NCBI GenBank assembly: GCA_005503085.1
Contig: SCOI01000016.1
Location: 62,001-126,000, forward strand
Length of the DNA stretch: 64,000 bases
DNA from: Burkholderiales bacterium C2
Lineage (GTDB): Bacteria > Pseudomonadota > Gammaproteobacteria > Burkholderiales > Burkholderiaceae_C
Direction of reading: 5' to 3'
The translations under genes were made by a program, and so were the position numbers. Every line of letters begins with the position of its first letter. Position 1 is the first letter of the stretch. The notes under the pieces are model-generated. The model saw only the letters and a list, made by a program, of their open reading frames with translations. It had not been told where the DNA came from and ran no database searches. This document shows, piece by piece, positions 25,454-32,788 of this stretch.

Positions 25454-26083
25454 TCAGTAGCTGACGCTGAAGCGCTCCCCGCGCGCCGAGAAGATCGCGC
25501 GCTTGAGCTGGATCTGTTCGAGCACCAGACCGTCGGCGATCTTGTCGCCCTCGCGGAACAGCTGGCCGTTGACGATCAGCATGCGCTGGGCGGGCGCGTC
25601 GGAGTACATCGCGCCGCTGGTCGCCAGCGGCGGCAGGCTGCGACGGAAGGCCTCGGGCAGCTCGACCAGTGCGGGCACCGCGCGTTCGGTGGAGGCAGGC
25701 GGGGTGATCGGGGCGCTGGCCATGACGGGCGGGGCCGGGCTGGCTCGGGTCTCGATCGGCGTCTCGATGATCAACGGGGCCGGCTCCAGCCGCTTCAGCT
25801 CGGGGCCGGGCTGGGGCGCGGCGGCCGGTGGGCGCTGGATAGGTGGCGGCGCACTGGCCAGCTGCACCGGGGCCGGCGCGGCACCGGGCCAGAGCAGCCA
25901 GGTGGCGAGGGCCGCGGCGCCCAGCGCCAGCACCGCCGCGCCCCACAGCCAGCGTCGCGCCGGCGCGGCGGTCTCGCCATCATCGGCATGGTCGGCAGGG
26001 ATGGGGTTGGCGTGCAGGCCGGGCACGTTGCCGCGCTCCCGTTCGGATTCGGCGCGCCGCAAGGCATCGAGGATGTAGGACAT
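25454..26083 (-). CDS. gspB: General secretion pathway protein GspB
   Basis: 209 residues. The N-terminus MSYILDALRRAESERERG is the signature of GspB/ExeB proteins and faces the cytoplasm. One transmembrane segment follows (about 45-67, LWGAAVLALGAAALATWLLW), then a Pro/Ala-rich periplasmic linker and the C-terminal GspB domain (SGAMYSDAPAQRMLIVNGQLF, then GDKIADGLVLEQI). With GspA it helps the type II secretin assemble through the peptidoglycan. It starts six bases after the gspA stop. No other type II secretion genes are in the window. Confidence 0.9.
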   Translation of the reverse strand: MSYILDALRRAESERERGNVPGLHANPIPADHADDGETAAPARRWLWGAAVLALGAAALATWLLWPGAAPAPVQLASAPPPIQRPPAAAPQPGPELKRLEPAPLIIETPIETRASPAPPVMASAPITPPASTERAVPALVELPEAFRRSLPPLATSGAMYSDAPAQRMLIVNGQLFREGDKIADGLVLEQIQLKRAIFSARGERFSVSY

Positions 26084-26089
26084 GGTGCT

Positions 26090-27832
26090 TCAGTGCCCGG
26101 CCAGGGCTTGTTGCAGGCGCGGCTCGTCGATGCCGCTGGCGCGGTTGAGCAGCATCAGCGTGACGGGGCCGGCCAGGCCGTCGCTGCGCAGCCCCTGGGC
26201 GCGCTGGAAGGCCGCCACCTTGGCGCGCAGCGCCTGGTCGTACTTGAGGCCGAGCGGCGCCGGCGCCCCATCCGCAGCCGGTGCGCCGGAGAAAGCCTGG
26301 TCGAGCCGGGCATCGAGCCAGGCCGGCAGCGGGCCGCTGGTGATGCGGCCCTGGTAGGCCGGCGGCGCCCGCCACAGGGTCCTGAACTCGCCGCGCCACT
26401 GCCGGTCCAAAGCCAGCAGGCTGACGGTCTGCGTGTGGCCGCCGGCGCTGACGGTGGCGTGCTGGCCGCCCAGGCTTTGCAGCAGCACATAGGCGGGCTC
26501 GCCGCTGGCGTCGTGCAGGGTCAGGATGGCCGGGCGGTCGAGCAGGCGCAGCAGGGCCAGTCCGCCGTCGGCCGCGCCGCTCTGGGTGAAACATTGGGGC
26601 GCCGGATCGGCGCTGGTCTGCGCGGTCTTGCGCAGGCCCGCGCAAAGCTCGGCGAAGTCGGCCTCGGCCCTGGGCGGCGGCAGTGCCCAGAGCGCAGCCA
26701 GCTCGCGCCAGGCATCGGCCTCGCTGCGCAAGGCCAGTGTGATCGTCGCGGCCGGATCGGGTCGCGGCACCGGGGCGGAGGCGGCCGCGCTGGCGGCAGA
26801 CGCCGCAGCAACGGGAGCAGCGCTCGGCGCGGCGCTGGCAGCGGCCGATGCAGCAGCAGCAGCAGCAGCGACAGGCCGCCCGGCCTCGGGCCCCAGCGCG
26901 CGCGTGGCCAGTGCGAACACGGCGGCGGCGGTCAGCGCGCCGCCGGCACCGAGCATCCAGGCCCGCCGTCGTCCAAAGCCGCCGAAACCGGAATTGGGCC
27001 GCGAGGCCGCGTCGTCGAACACCTCGGCGGCGGCCTTGTCCAGCGTCTTGCGATCGATGCGTTGGCGGCCCTGGGCATAGGCGCCCAGCAGGGCGCGGTC
27101 GCACAGCAGATTGATGCGTCGCGGCACACCGCGCGAGAGCCGGTGGATCTGGCGCAGCGCCGCACGATCAAAAGGCAGGGCCAGCGCGCCGCCAAAACCG
27201 GCGACGCCCAGCCGGTGCCGCACATACTGCGCGGTCTCGGCCTCGGACAGGGCCTGCAGATGAAAGCGCGCGATGACGCGCTGGGCCAGCTGCTCCAGCT
27301 CCGGGGCGGCCAGCATGGTGCGCAGCTCGGGCTGGCCGATCAGGATGATCTGCAGCAGCTTGCGCTCGCGGGTCTCCAGATTGGTCAGCAGGCGCAGCTG
27401 CTCCAGCAGCGAGGGCGCGAGGTTCTGCGCCTCGTCGATGATCAGCACCGTGTTGCGGCCGGCCGCATGCTGGGCCAGCAGAAAGATGTTCAACGCGTCC
27501 ACATAGGGCTTGACGGTGCGCAGCTCGCCCGGGCCCAGCTCGATGTGATATTCCTCGCACACCGTCCTCAGCAGCTCGGTGACGGTCAGCTTGGGGTTGA
27601 AGATGTAGGCGACATTGCAGTCCTGGGCCGGGATCTGCTCCAGGAAGCAGCGGCACACCGTGGTCTTGCCGGCACCGATCTCGCCGGTCAGCAGCACGAA
27701 GCCGCCGCCGCCGCGCAGGCCATAGAGCAGATGGGCCAGCGCCTCGCGATGGCGCTCGCTCATGAACAGATAGCGCGGGTCCGGCGCGATCGAGAACGGC
27801 TCTTGCTGCAGGCCGAAGAAGTTCGCGTACAT
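26090..27832 (-). CDS. gspA: General secretion pathway ATPase GspA (ExeA-like)
   Basis: 580 residues. The N-terminal signature YANFFGLQQEPFSIAPDPRY is shared by ExeA/GspA. An AAA+ ATPase follows, with Walker A GEIGAGKTT at 50-58 and Walker B VLIIDEAQ at 129-136. A transmembrane segment lies at about 290-310 (WMLGAGGALTAAAVFALATRAL), then an unusually Ala-rich linker encoded in part by a trinucleotide run (about 26846-26866). The protein ends in a peptidoglycan-binding domain (VAAFQRAQGLRSDGLAGPVT). It couples ATP hydrolysis to secretin insertion. First gene of a gspA-gspB operon. Confidence 0.92.
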   Translation of the reverse strand: MYANFFGLQQEPFSIAPDPRYLFMSERHREALAHLLYGLRGGGGFVLLTGEIGAGKTTVCRCFLEQIPAQDCNVAYIFNPKLTVTELLRTVCEEYHIELGPGELRTVKPYVDALNIFLLAQHAAGRNTVLIIDEAQNLAPSLLEQLRLLTNLETRERKLLQIILIGQPELRTMLAAPELEQLAQRVIARFHLQALSEAETAQYVRHRLGVAGFGGALALPFDRAALRQIHRLSRGVPRRINLLCDRALLGAYAQGRQRIDRKTLDKAAAEVFDDAASRPNSGFGGFGRRRAWMLGAGGALTAAAVFALATRALGPEAGRPVAAAAAAASAAASAAPSAAPVAAASAASAAASAPVPRPDPAATITLALRSEADAWRELAALWALPPPRAEADFAELCAGLRKTAQTSADPAPQCFTQSGAADGGLALLRLLDRPAILTLHDASGEPAYVLLQSLGGQHATVSAGGHTQTVSLLALDRQWRGEFRTLWRAPPAYQGRITSGPLPAWLDARLDQAFSGAPAADGAPAPLGLKYDQALRAKVAAFQRAQGLRSDGLAGPVTLMLLNRASGIDEPRLQQALAGH

Positions 27833-27856
27833 GGCGGCGATGTCAGCCCGGGTTCA

Positions 27857-27997
27857 TCAGCCCAGCACGCGGGCCAGGCCGTAGATGGACAGCGCGCCCG
27901 AGGCGATCAGGGCCAGGGTCTTGGCCGAGCGGTTGCCCAGCACGGCGCCGATGACGCTGCAGGCCAGGATGGCGCCGAAGAGATAGCTTGTTTTCAT
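27857..27997 (-). CDS. Small hydrophobic protein, 46 residues, doubtful
   Basis: An ATG at 27997 opens a short frame MKTSYLFGAILACSVIGAVL followed by GNRSAKTLALIASGALSIYGLARVLG. Two hydrophobic stretches separated by a basic turn suggest a two-helix inner-membrane protein. It sits 24 bases upstream of gspA on the same strand. The ribosome site is weak and no family was recognised, so it may be a small gspA-linked membrane gene or simply a chance frame in GC-rich DNA. Confidence 0.4.
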   Translation of the reverse strand: MKTSYLFGAILACSVIGAVLGNRSAKTLALIASGALSIYGLARVLG

Positions 27998-28084
27998 GCC
28001 GTGATGGTAAGGGCTGAGCGACCGGCCCCATACCGAGCTCGCCAAACCCCAACAGGCGCCGGCAAGGAGGCTGTATGAGCACCG

Positions 28085-29383
28085 CTATTGTCGGCCCGTC
28101 CCCTGCTTGGCACGCTTGTAGCCGCCGCCGGTTCTGAATCGCTGGGCATGTGCTTCGTCGCTCATATTCGACATCAGCAACAGGTTCAGTTCGCTGGCGC
28201 AGGCATTGTCCAGATAAGTGTCCTGCATCATGTCCGGAATCTCGTCGAGCTTGTAGCCCAGATGCGGCAGCCCGAACCAATGACCCACCTCATGGAACAG
28301 CACCGCCATGCCCGACAAGACGGGCGAGTCGCCCGGCCCCACCACCATATCCTTAGTGCCAAAGACGTTGGCAAAGCTGTAGCGGGTCTTGTCGAAGGTG
28401 ATCTCGATGGTGTTGTCCGGCTGGCCACATCCCAGAAAGGCCTCTGATGCGCCGCAGGAGGTGGGGCCGTTCTTGAGCTGGAGCTGCATGCGGGCGGCCG
28501 TCGCCAGGTGCGCGCTGCGGTCGGTGCCGCAGACCATGCCCTGCACCCGCTGCAGCACATCCGTCTGTCCGGCGGCCGGCTTCGGCGCCGTGCAGACGCG
28601 GCGCAAGGTGGGGTCGCCCATGTCAACAAGCTCGAAAGGCACCGCCTCCATCGGCTTGCTGAGCGGCTCGGGCGCAGCCATGCCATGGGCTTGCGCGGAC
28701 ACCCGTGCGCGCGTCGCATTCGCCTCCCCCTTCAGCGGGAACAATTCGGGAGATAGAACCGGCGCCTGCCGCAGCCACTTGCCGACCCGCTGATCCAGCC
28801 AGAGCCGGCCATCGATCACGACCAGGGACAAGAAGTCATCCGAGCAGCTCAGGCAGGCGGTCTTCCAGCCGGTCAGGGCCATGATCAGGCTCCAGCGCAG
28901 GTTGTCGAGGCACTGCGCGTCGCACAGCGGGCCCAGATCGCTCTTCAGCGAAATCTCGGCTGAACGCCTGGACATGAACTGAGCCGGCTTGGCGACCGCA
29001 GCGACCCCGCTGGTCAGCGCTGCCTTCAGCTGCGCGGCCGACATGCCCATCTCGGCCGCCATCTGCTGCAAAGCCTCCGGCTGGGCCAGCAGCATCTGCT
29101 GGTTCATCTTCGGCATCTGTTTGAAGTACTCCACATAGAAAACCAGCTTGGTCTGCCGACGGGCGGCCTGCGAAGCCTGCAGATGTACGGGCAGATCCTT
29201 GGCATCCAGGGCCTGCTGCACCTTGCGAAAAACAGCTTCCGGGCATTTGAAGCGCTGCTCGAGCTGCGCCATATAGCGCTGCGCGCCCCGGTTCTCGGCA
29301 GCCACGTCCGCCAGCGCCAAGCCGGAGGCTGGCAGCAGGGCCAGACACACATAGCGCCAGATGCTTGTCCGTGGCTTGGTCAT
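28085..29383 (-). CDS. Exported metzincin-type zinc metalloprotease
   Basis: 432 residues from the ATG at 29383, with an AGGGAG ribosome site. A signal sequence is present (YVCLALLPASGLALA). The catalytic motif HEVGHWFGLPH fits HExxHxxGxxH, giving three His zinc ligands and the Glu base, and a Met within LLLMSNMSDE could form the metzincin Met-turn. A large N-terminal part (residues 25-300) with many cysteines (CDAQCLDN, CLSCSDD) has no recognised domain. It is the last of three minus-strand genes with short gaps; the others encode a membrane protein and an exported protein. The closest named family is probably pappalysin/M43-like, but this is uncertain. Confidence 0.78.
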   Translation of the reverse strand: MTKPRTSIWRYVCLALLPASGLALADVAAENRGAQRYMAQLEQRFKCPEAVFRKVQQALDAKDLPVHLQASQAARRQTKLVFYVEYFKQMPKMNQQMLLAQPEALQQMAAEMGMSAAQLKAALTSGVAAVAKPAQFMSRRSAEISLKSDLGPLCDAQCLDNLRWSLIMALTGWKTACLSCSDDFLSLVVIDGRLWLDQRVGKWLRQAPVLSPELFPLKGEANATRARVSAQAHGMAAPEPLSKPMEAVPFELVDMGDPTLRRVCTAPKPAAGQTDVLQRVQGMVCGTDRSAHLATAARMQLQLKNGPTSCGASEAFLGCGQPDNTIEITFDKTRYSFANVFGTKDMVVGPGDSPVLSGMAVLFHEVGHWFGLPHLGYKLDEIPDMMQDTYLDNACASELNLLLMSNMSDEAHAQRFRTGGGYKRAKQGTGRQ

Positions 29384-29414
29384 GGTGCAGCTCCCTCTGG
29401 ACATTGATCGAAGA

Positions 29415-29966
29415 TCAGACGCGCGGGCGCCGGATGAGTTTTCTGCCGGCGGAACCGCGCGCGGACTCGGCCTGCGCCGGTGGCGCCAGCCGGAACTCGA
29501 GAATCCGGCAGAACACAATGCCCAGCATCAGGAAGCCCGCCATGAAGGCGTGGTACTGAATGCTCAGGGAGAGTGCCAGTCGGCGCTGAAACGGGTCCAC
29601 AAAGCCGGCCGCGATCATCTCGAGCGTCACCGCAAAAGCCATGTAGACGCCGTAGTAGACGATGGCCCCGCTGCTCAGCACCAGCAGCACCGCCAGGCGG
29701 TCCATCACGCTCCAGCGCGGGTTCCAGACATGCCCGTTGACCGCCACGGCCAGGCTGCCGGTGATGAGCGAGGTATTGAGCGTCACCATCAGCGTGGACA
29801 GCAGATTCAGCTGATCCACGGTTGCCTTGGCAGCCTCGCCCGGCCCGAAACTGTGCACAGGCGAGAAAAGACCGTCAGGGACGAGCAAAGATGCGGCATA
29901 CAGCAAGGCGACCAGAAGCAGAAAGATCAGCCAGTAAGGTATGTAGCGCTGCGGCAAGGCACGCAT
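29415..29966 (-). CDS. Four-helix inner-membrane protein, function unknown
   Basis: 183 residues from the ATG at 29966, four bases after the stop of the preceding gene. Hydrophobic segments are at about 11-29 (WLIFLLLVALLYAASLLV), 55-75 (LMVTLNTSLITGSLAVAV), 88-112 (LAVLLVLSSGAIVYYGVYMAFAV) and 138-158 (FMAGFLMLGIVFCRILEF). A hydrophilic loop after the first helix (SFGPGEAAKATVDQLN) is probably periplasmic. The C-terminus is basic. No family was recognised. It sits between an exported protein and an exported metalloprotease in one apparent operon, so the three likely function together. Confidence 0.62.
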   Translation of the reverse strand: MRALPQRYIPYWLIFLLLVALLYAASLLVPDGLFSPVHSFGPGEAAKATVDQLNLLSTLMVTLNTSLITGSLAVAVNGHVWNPRWSVMDRLAVLLVLSSGAIVYYGVYMAFAVTLEMIAAGFVDPFQRRLALSLSIQYHAFMAGFLMLGIVFCRILEFRLAPPAQAESARGSAGRKLIRRPRV

Positions 29967-29970
29967 GGCA

Positions 29971-30567
29971 TCAGCACTGCAAGGCAGGGTTGGCACCGGC
30001 ACTGACCACCACCACCTGGCCGCCACACAGCCGAGCGCCGGCAGACGGCGCCAGCCTGAAAATCTTCACCGAGCCGGGCGCCAGGAAGAGTTCGATCGGT
30101 GCCTCGGTCTCCTCGCTGCCGATCGGGCCCTCCACCCGGATCTTGAACGGGCCTGCGCCCCCCTCGATCTTCAGCCGCCCCAGCTTCCTGAGCGCGGGTC
30201 GGGAGAAGCCGGAGGCGCCCAGCGCCGAACGCAGCGACGCACTGATCGTGCGCGGCGGCAATGACAGATTGAGCTCGCGGTCCAGGTAGTCGCGCATGGC
30301 CGTTTCGCTCGCCGCCGCCAGCTTGGACGGCGGCATTCCGGGTGCCGCCGCCGCAGCGGCTTCGCACATCTCCACCAGGATGGATTGCCGCGCCGCCAGG
30401 GTCAGCCGGATCTTGTGCCCCGTCTCCCAGTCCGCCATGGCGCGGGCCGCCGCAGGGACACGCTCGGCCGCAGAGGACGGAGCGCAGGGCGCGCCTGAGG
30501 CGTGACCCTCTGCCGCCACGGCGAGAAGCAGCGCCGCCACGGCGACAGGCGATGTGAGCAGCGTCAT
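29971..30567 (-). CDS. Exported protein of unknown function, first gene of a metalloprotease operon
   Basis: 198 residues from the ATG at 30567, downstream of a G-rich ribosome site. The N-terminus is a short signal peptide (VAVAALLLAVAAEGHASG). A helical region (about 35-110) with ILVEMCEAAAAAAPGMP and MRDYLDRELNLSL is followed by a beta-rich C-terminal half (IEGGAGPFKIRVEGPIG, then EAPIELFLAPGSVKIFRL). No catalytic motif was seen. Its stop is four bases from the start of the four-helix membrane protein. Confidence 0.6.
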   Translation of the reverse strand: MTLLTSPVAVAALLLAVAAEGHASGAPCAPSSAAERVPAAARAMADWETGHKIRLTLAARQSILVEMCEAAAAAAPGMPPSKLAAASETAMRDYLDRELNLSLPPRTISASLRSALGASGFSRPALRKLGRLKIEGGAGPFKIRVEGPIGSEETEAPIELFLAPGSVKIFRLAPSAGARLCGGQVVVVSAGANPALQC

Positions 30568-30751
30568 CGTGCAAATCCCCCCGGCTCTTGCAGCATCTGG
30601 ATGGCTTGTGACCCAGCCATCGGGCCAGTCTGAGGGACCTGTCGGCCCCCCGCAAGCCATCGCCGACGGCGGGCCTCCTACGACTTGATGACGGGCTGGC
30701 TTGAATTCATGACGTTCTTCGAGGCAGGCGCCACGGGACAATGGCGGCACG

Positions 30752-31090
30752 ATGCCGCCGCGCCCGCGCCAACACCATCATCACCACGTCTACGTCGTCG
30801 AACTGTCCGACCGCGTCTGGAACCTGGCAAGCTTTCGCCGCGCCAATCCCGACCACGACATCCGCAAGCCCTGCGTCTATGTCGGCATGACCGGGCTCGA
30901 CCCGGACCTGCGCTTTGACCGCCACAAGGCCGGCGTGCAGGCCAACCGCCTGGTGCGCGACTACGGGTTGCGCCTGCTGCCCGAGCTCTACGCGGTCTAC
31001 AACCCCATGCCTTACGAGGCCGCCCGCGAGATGGAGGTGGAGCTGGCGATCGGCTTGCGCGAGGCCGGCTACGCGGTCTGGCAGGCCTGA
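30752..31090 (+). CDS. Small GIY-YIG-like protein
   Basis: 112 residues. After a natural run of five histidines (QHHHHHVYVVEL) the sequence follows the GIY-YIG nuclease pattern: VYVV for GIY, VYVGMTG for YIG, then RFDRHKAG supplying the conserved Arg/His and EMEVELAIGL supplying the metal-binding Glu. Such single-domain proteins are often of unknown role, though the fold is used by UvrC and homing nucleases. It is isolated between divergent genes on one side and a convergent Lrp gene on the other. The fold call rests on motif spacing alone. Confidence 0.6.
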   Translation: MPPRPRQHHHHHVYVVELSDRVWNLASFRRANPDHDIRKPCVYVGMTGLDPDLRFDRHKAGVQANRLVRDYGLRLLPELYAVYNPMPYEAAREMEVELAIGLREAGYAVWQA

Positions 31091-31106
31091 GCCCAGATGT
31101 TGGCGC

Positions 31107-31580
31107 TCAAGCCGCCAGATGGACCGGCACCACCGAGTCCTTCAGCACATTGCGCAGCACAAAGCTGCTGTGCACGCCGGTCACCCCGGGGATGCGGGTC
31201 AGATGGCCCAGCAGCAGGGCCTGGTAATGGTCCATATCGCGCACCGCCACCTTCAGCTGGTAGTCGGCGGCCTGGCCGGTGATCAGCAGGCACTCCAGCA
31301 CCTCGGGCAGCAGCGCCACCGCCGCCTCGAAGCCGGCAAAACGCTCCGGCGTATGCACATCCATCGAGATATGGACCAGGGCCATCAGGGTCAGGCCCAG
31401 CTTCTTGGCGTCCACCACCGCGCGGTAGCCGCTCACCAGCCCGGCCTCCTCCAGCGCCCGCACCCGCCGCAGACAGGGCGAGGGCGACAGCCCGATCCGG
31501 TCCGCCAACTCCTGGTTGTGGATGCGGCCTTCCTTCTGGAGGATTTCCAGAATCTGCCTGTCAAACTTGTCTATGGCCAA
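31107..31580 (-). CDS. Lrp/AsnC-family transcriptional regulator
   Basis: 157 residues. An N-terminal helix-turn-helix (FDRQILEILQKEGR, then ELADRIGLSPSPCLRRVRALEEAG) is followed by the RAM ligand-binding domain (VDAKKLGLTLMALVHI, with the GQAADYQLKVAVRDMDHY ligand loop). Family members respond to amino acids and often regulate a divergent gene. Here the divergent side is a 370-base gap followed by a small exported protein, so the target is not evident. Confidence 0.92.
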   Translation of the reverse strand: MAIDKFDRQILEILQKEGRIHNQELADRIGLSPSPCLRRVRALEEAGLVSGYRAVVDAKKLGLTLMALVHISMDVHTPERFAGFEAAVALLPEVLECLLITGQAADYQLKVAVRDMDHYQALLLGHLTRIPGVTGVHSSFVLRNVLKDSVVPVHLAA

Positions 31581-31952
31581 TCAGCAACCTCAAAGAAATT
31601 GATTCTTGGCAGATTATTGCGCATTGAATGAATTCAAAGCCATCTTCGCAATCATCTGCCAAGCCCTGTTCCCTACACTGAAGTCACTGAGTTATCCACT
31701 CCGACAGCGCCCAGGCCACCCGCCCGATCTCGCGTCAGGACCACCGCTTCACAAGAGCACCGGTTTGAACGCCACCCGACCCCAAGCACAGCGATGTGGC
31801 TTGGGGTTTCGCTTTTGGGGGCATGTCGCCGAGCCAGATCGCGTGAAGCCATACGCATCCGCGAGGTGGCGGCGTCGTTTGCGCTGGGATACTGTCGTCA
31901 TCAGCCCTGCGCCTCGCGGTGGCAGATCAACGCAATCCATGAGATCACTCAC
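31581..31952. other. Gene-free gap with AT-rich left half and a hairpin
   Basis: The first 120 bases beside the Lrp gene are AT-rich and probably hold its promoter (for example GAAATTGATTCTTGGCAGAT near 31595). No convincing frame was seen on either strand. A plus-strand terminator-like hairpin lies at 31779-31816. The tract between about 31680 and 31778 shows no recognisable RNA family. Confidence 0.5.
31779..31816 (+). terminator. Terminator-like hairpin with no gene upstream
   Basis: A perfect 9-bp stem (ACCCCAAGC at 31779-31787 and GCTTGGGGT at 31799-31807) is followed by TTTCGCTTTT. The T tract is interrupted, so efficiency is uncertain. There is no plus-strand gene between it and the divergent Lrp gene; if functional it would end a short non-coding transcript. 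Confidence 0.5.
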
Positions 31953-32345
31953 ATGCGCAAGCCCACCCTCGCCGTCTCGCTGATGCTCGCCGTCTCGGCT
32001 CATGCGGCCACTGCCTCGCCCTGTGATCGAGCCGGCTTGCTGGCAAAGTTCAGCGAGGCGCCGGCGCTTGGCGCCGCACCGGAATTTCCGGCAAAGCTCG
32101 AGACCCAGCTCAAGCGCTTCGTGCTGTTCGACTCGCCGTTGGCGATGGATGGCTACAAATACAACGGCCTGGTCGATATGGGCGGGACGCGGGCATGGAT
32201 TGTTCGCTTCGGTGGCATTGCCGGCGCTGTCGAGTGGTTCGGGCCTGTGCCTGTCGAGCCGGCCAAGTTCGTGGGCTGCCCTGACAGCCCCGCGACCAAG
32301 CGCCCCCACGACAGCAGTGCAAGCGGCGGGCAGATCAAGTCCTGA
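31953..32345 (+). CDS. Small exported protein, function unknown
   Basis: 130 residues from the ATG at 31953, giving a signal peptide (TLAVSLMLAVSAHAATA). The mature part contains DRAGLLAKFSEAP and a beta-rich stretch (YKYNGLVDMGGTRAWIVRFGG). Two cysteines could pair. No family was recognised and the ribosome site is weak. It ends six bases before the GTG of the cytochrome c gene, so the two may be cotranscribed. Confidence 0.5.
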   Translation: MRKPTLAVSLMLAVSAHAATASPCDRAGLLAKFSEAPALGAAPEFPAKLETQLKRFVLFDSPLAMDGYKYNGLVDMGGTRAWIVRFGGIAGAVEWFGPVPVEPAKFVGCPDSPATKRPHDSSASGGQIKS

Positions 32346-32350
32346 CCCCG

Positions 32351-32788
32351 GTGCTCGCGGCCTTGCCTTCCCAGACTTTGTCGACCTACGCCAGCCTGGC
32401 CCTCGCCGCCTTGCTCGCGCTCGGCCCCTCGGGCGCCAGCGCGGCCGGCCCGGTGGGCGATATCGCGGCCGGCAAGGCCACTTTTGTGGCTGCCTGCGCG
32501 TCCTGCCATCAGCTCGGTCCCTCGGCGCGCGGCGGCTTCGGGCCGCATCTCAACGGCATCGTCGGCCGGCCGGCCGGGTCCACGCCCGACTACAGCTACT
32601 CGGCCGCGATGAAGAACTCCGGCATCGTCTGGTCGGCGAATAGCCTGGCGGCCTTTATCCGCGACCCCGAGCGCAGTGTGCCGGGCACCAAGATGCGCTT
32701 CTTCAGCATCGGCTTCAGCGACCAGAAGATGGCGAATCTGCTGGCCTATCTGGCAAGCCTGCCGGCCTCCCCTCCCTCCTCCCGATGA
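32351..32788 (+). CDS. Exported class I cytochrome c
   Basis: 145 residues starting at GTG. A signal peptide (SLALAALLALGPSGASAAG) is followed by a single haem-binding motif CASCH at residues 49-53. The distal Met ligand is probably M115 (PGTKMRFF), and the intervening FGPHLNGIVGRPAG plus YSYSAAMK are typical of the soluble cytochrome c2/c552 group. It carries electrons in the periplasm. The stop overlaps the start of the downstream helicase gene by four bases (ATGA), an unexpected pairing for a periplasmic protein. Confidence 0.88.
   Translation: MLAALPSQTLSTYASLALAALLALGPSGASAAGPVGDIAAGKATFVAACASCHQLGPSARGGFGPHLNGIVGRPAGSTPDYSYSAAMKNSGIVWSANSLAAFIRDPERSVPGTKMRFFSIGFSDQKMANLLAYLASLPASPPSSR

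Noticed and set aside
26846-26866. A trinucleotide run in gspA as a possible unstable repeat or CRISPR-like feature
   Set aside because: It is in frame, encodes alanines in a low-complexity linker and has too few units to suggest phase variation.
31740-31780. A tRNA-like end (GGTTTGAAC) before a terminator-like hairpin
   Set aside because: No acceptor stem, anticodon arm or D-arm could be found, and the loop does not match the T-loop consensus.
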